Source of the DNA: Candidatus Fermentibacteraceae bacterium | Lineage (GTDB): Bacteria; Fermentibacterota; Fermentibacteria; Fermentibacterales; JCC-6 | Direction of reading: 5' to 3' | NCBI GenBank assembly: GCA_029932015.1 | Contig: JAOZQW010000133.1 | Location: 1-6,378, forward strand | DNA length: 6,378 nucleotides | Shown here: piece by piece, positions 5,650-6,378 of the stretch | Layout: every line of letters starts with the position of its first letter | How positions within the stretch are numbered: position 1 is the first letter of the stretch | Made by a program: the position numbers and the translations under genes | The notes under the pieces: generated by a model | The model's database searches: none | The model's input: only the letters and a program-made list of their open reading frames with translations | Told to the model about the DNA's origin: nothing

Positions 5650-6378
5650 TACCTCATCAAGCCAATCGAAGAGCACCTGCCCCACAATACTGCGGTTTTC
5701 CATGATGCAGTGATTAGATGCGCCCTCGTTGGATGGTGTAATGACCAGTTTCTTCATAGGATTCGGAAGGCTGTCCATGCAACGATCTTGTTGTCGTCTT
5801 GTCTCAGCGCTCTCGTATTCACCCTCTCCAACGATGAGTAAAGCAGGAACCGTAACTTTGGCAGGATCAAAGGAGAATCCGCGATTCGCCTCGGTGAGCG
5901 CGGAGAAGTCATCCATGGGCAGGCCCCAACGCCAGTATATCACTTTGACGATGTTGCGATGAAAACTTGTCCAGGAGAGGGCCTCTTCATCGGTTGCTTG
6001 TATAGTGGGCATTGCGGCGAAAAGGGGGTAGGCATCCACAACGGCGGAGCACATGGCAATCGCCTGGATGCGAGAATCGTGCATGGCGGCCTGCGGTACG
6101 AATCCGCCACCCCCACTGATTCCATAGACGGCCAACCGCTCGGGATCAACATCAGAACGGCTGAGCGCATAATCAACAACGGCTTTCATTGGAACATTCA
6201 TGTCAGCACGAAAGATTTGACCTTCCAGCGGAAGAAGTCCCTGACCGGGTAGATCGACGGTCATAAAATTATACCCGCGAGCAACCGCCTGAGGCGCGAT
6301 GTAGAAGAAAAGATCTTCGGCAAAGGTTTCGCCGCCGCCAATCATAATCAGCGTTTTAGTAGGATCTTCCCCTAGTGA
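5635..6378 (-). CDS. Alpha/beta-fold hydrolase (esterase/peptidase-like), N-terminus outside window
   Basis: The frame is open from the right edge to TAG 5637-5635, giving 247 visible residues. The Met at 6345 is internal, since coding likeness continues through the 11 residues before it. Visible motifs of a serine alpha/beta hydrolase, numbered from the edge: IGGGETF (13-19), the oxyanion-side strand and turn; VDLPGQG (41-47); the nucleophile elbow YGISGGGG (85-92) with Ser88; LLIVGEGEYES (180-190), whose Glu (E187 or E185) is the likely acid; and GASNHC (219-224) with His223 as the likely catalytic base. The ending VLFDWLDEVF is typical of the single-domain hydrolases with an extra N-terminal helical part, including FrsA-like and 2,6-dihydropseudooxynicotine-hydrolase-like proteins of about 350-400 residues, so about a third is probably missing. 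It would cleave an ester, amide or C-C bond of a small molecule in the cytoplasm; the substrate is unknown. The visible frame is undamaged, unlike the two genes downstream on the same strand. Arginine codons are 11 CGN to 1 AGA, a clear contrast with clpB. Confidence 0.9.
   Translation of the reverse strand, partial: SLGEDPTKTLIMIGGGETFAEDLFFYIAPQAVARGYNFMTVDLPGQGLLPLEGQIFRADMNVPMKAVVDYALSRSDVDPERLAVYGISGGGGFVPQAAMHDSRIQAIAMCSAVVDAYPLFAAMPTIQATDEEALSWTSFHRNIVKVIYWRWGLPMDDFSALTEANRGFSFDPAKVTVPALLIVGEGEYESAETRRQQDRCMDSLPNPMKKLVITPSNEGASNHCIMENRSIVGQVLFDWLDEVFTIQ

Overview
The window reads as a bacterial chromosomal segment with two parts of different character. Positions 1 to about 4660 carry dense, intact genes with strong purine-rich ribosome binding sites and heavy use of AGA/AGG for arginine. 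From about 4700 to the right edge the genes lie on the minus strand, use almost only CGN arginine codons, and two of the three are broken. The host cannot be named from this sequence. The full-length ClpB, a Gfo/Idh/MocA oxidoreductase of the kind common in sugar metabolism, moderate GC and AGR-rich codon use fit an uncultured bacterium, and nothing points to a plasmid or phage.

Layout: (1) 1-891, minus strand: the N-terminal 297 residues of a Gfo/Idh/MocA-family NAD(P)-dependent oxidoreductase, cut by the window edge. (2) 892-1193: a divergent intergenic region with the ribosome binding sites of both flanking genes and some weak inverted repeats, but no recognisable heat-shock operator. (3) 1194-3791, plus strand: complete clpB, the disaggregase AAA+ ATPase, with all catalytic motifs. 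(4) 3781-4659, plus strand: an unrecognised six-helix membrane protein with a cytoplasmic C-terminal domain. It overlaps clpB by 11 bases and so is probably translated from the same message. (5) 4727-4919, minus strand: a remnant that appears to join the start and end of a small carbonic-anhydrase-like gene across a large internal deletion. (6) 4998-5522, minus strand: a SAM-dependent methyltransferase pseudogene with an amber codon in motif I plus 3' deletion and frameshift damage. (7) 5635-6378, minus strand: the C-terminal 247 residues of an alpha/beta hydrolase with an apparently intact catalytic triad, cut by the window edge.

The functional core is the clpB unit (protein quality control) with a coupled membrane protein of unknown role. 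The right third looks like acquired material in decay: three unrelated enzymes on one strand, with a codon-use break at the junction with the convergent clpB unit. I found no evidence for an undescribed multi-gene system. The most informative observations are the two decayed genes, the compositional boundary, and the uncharacterised membrane protein overlapping clpB.
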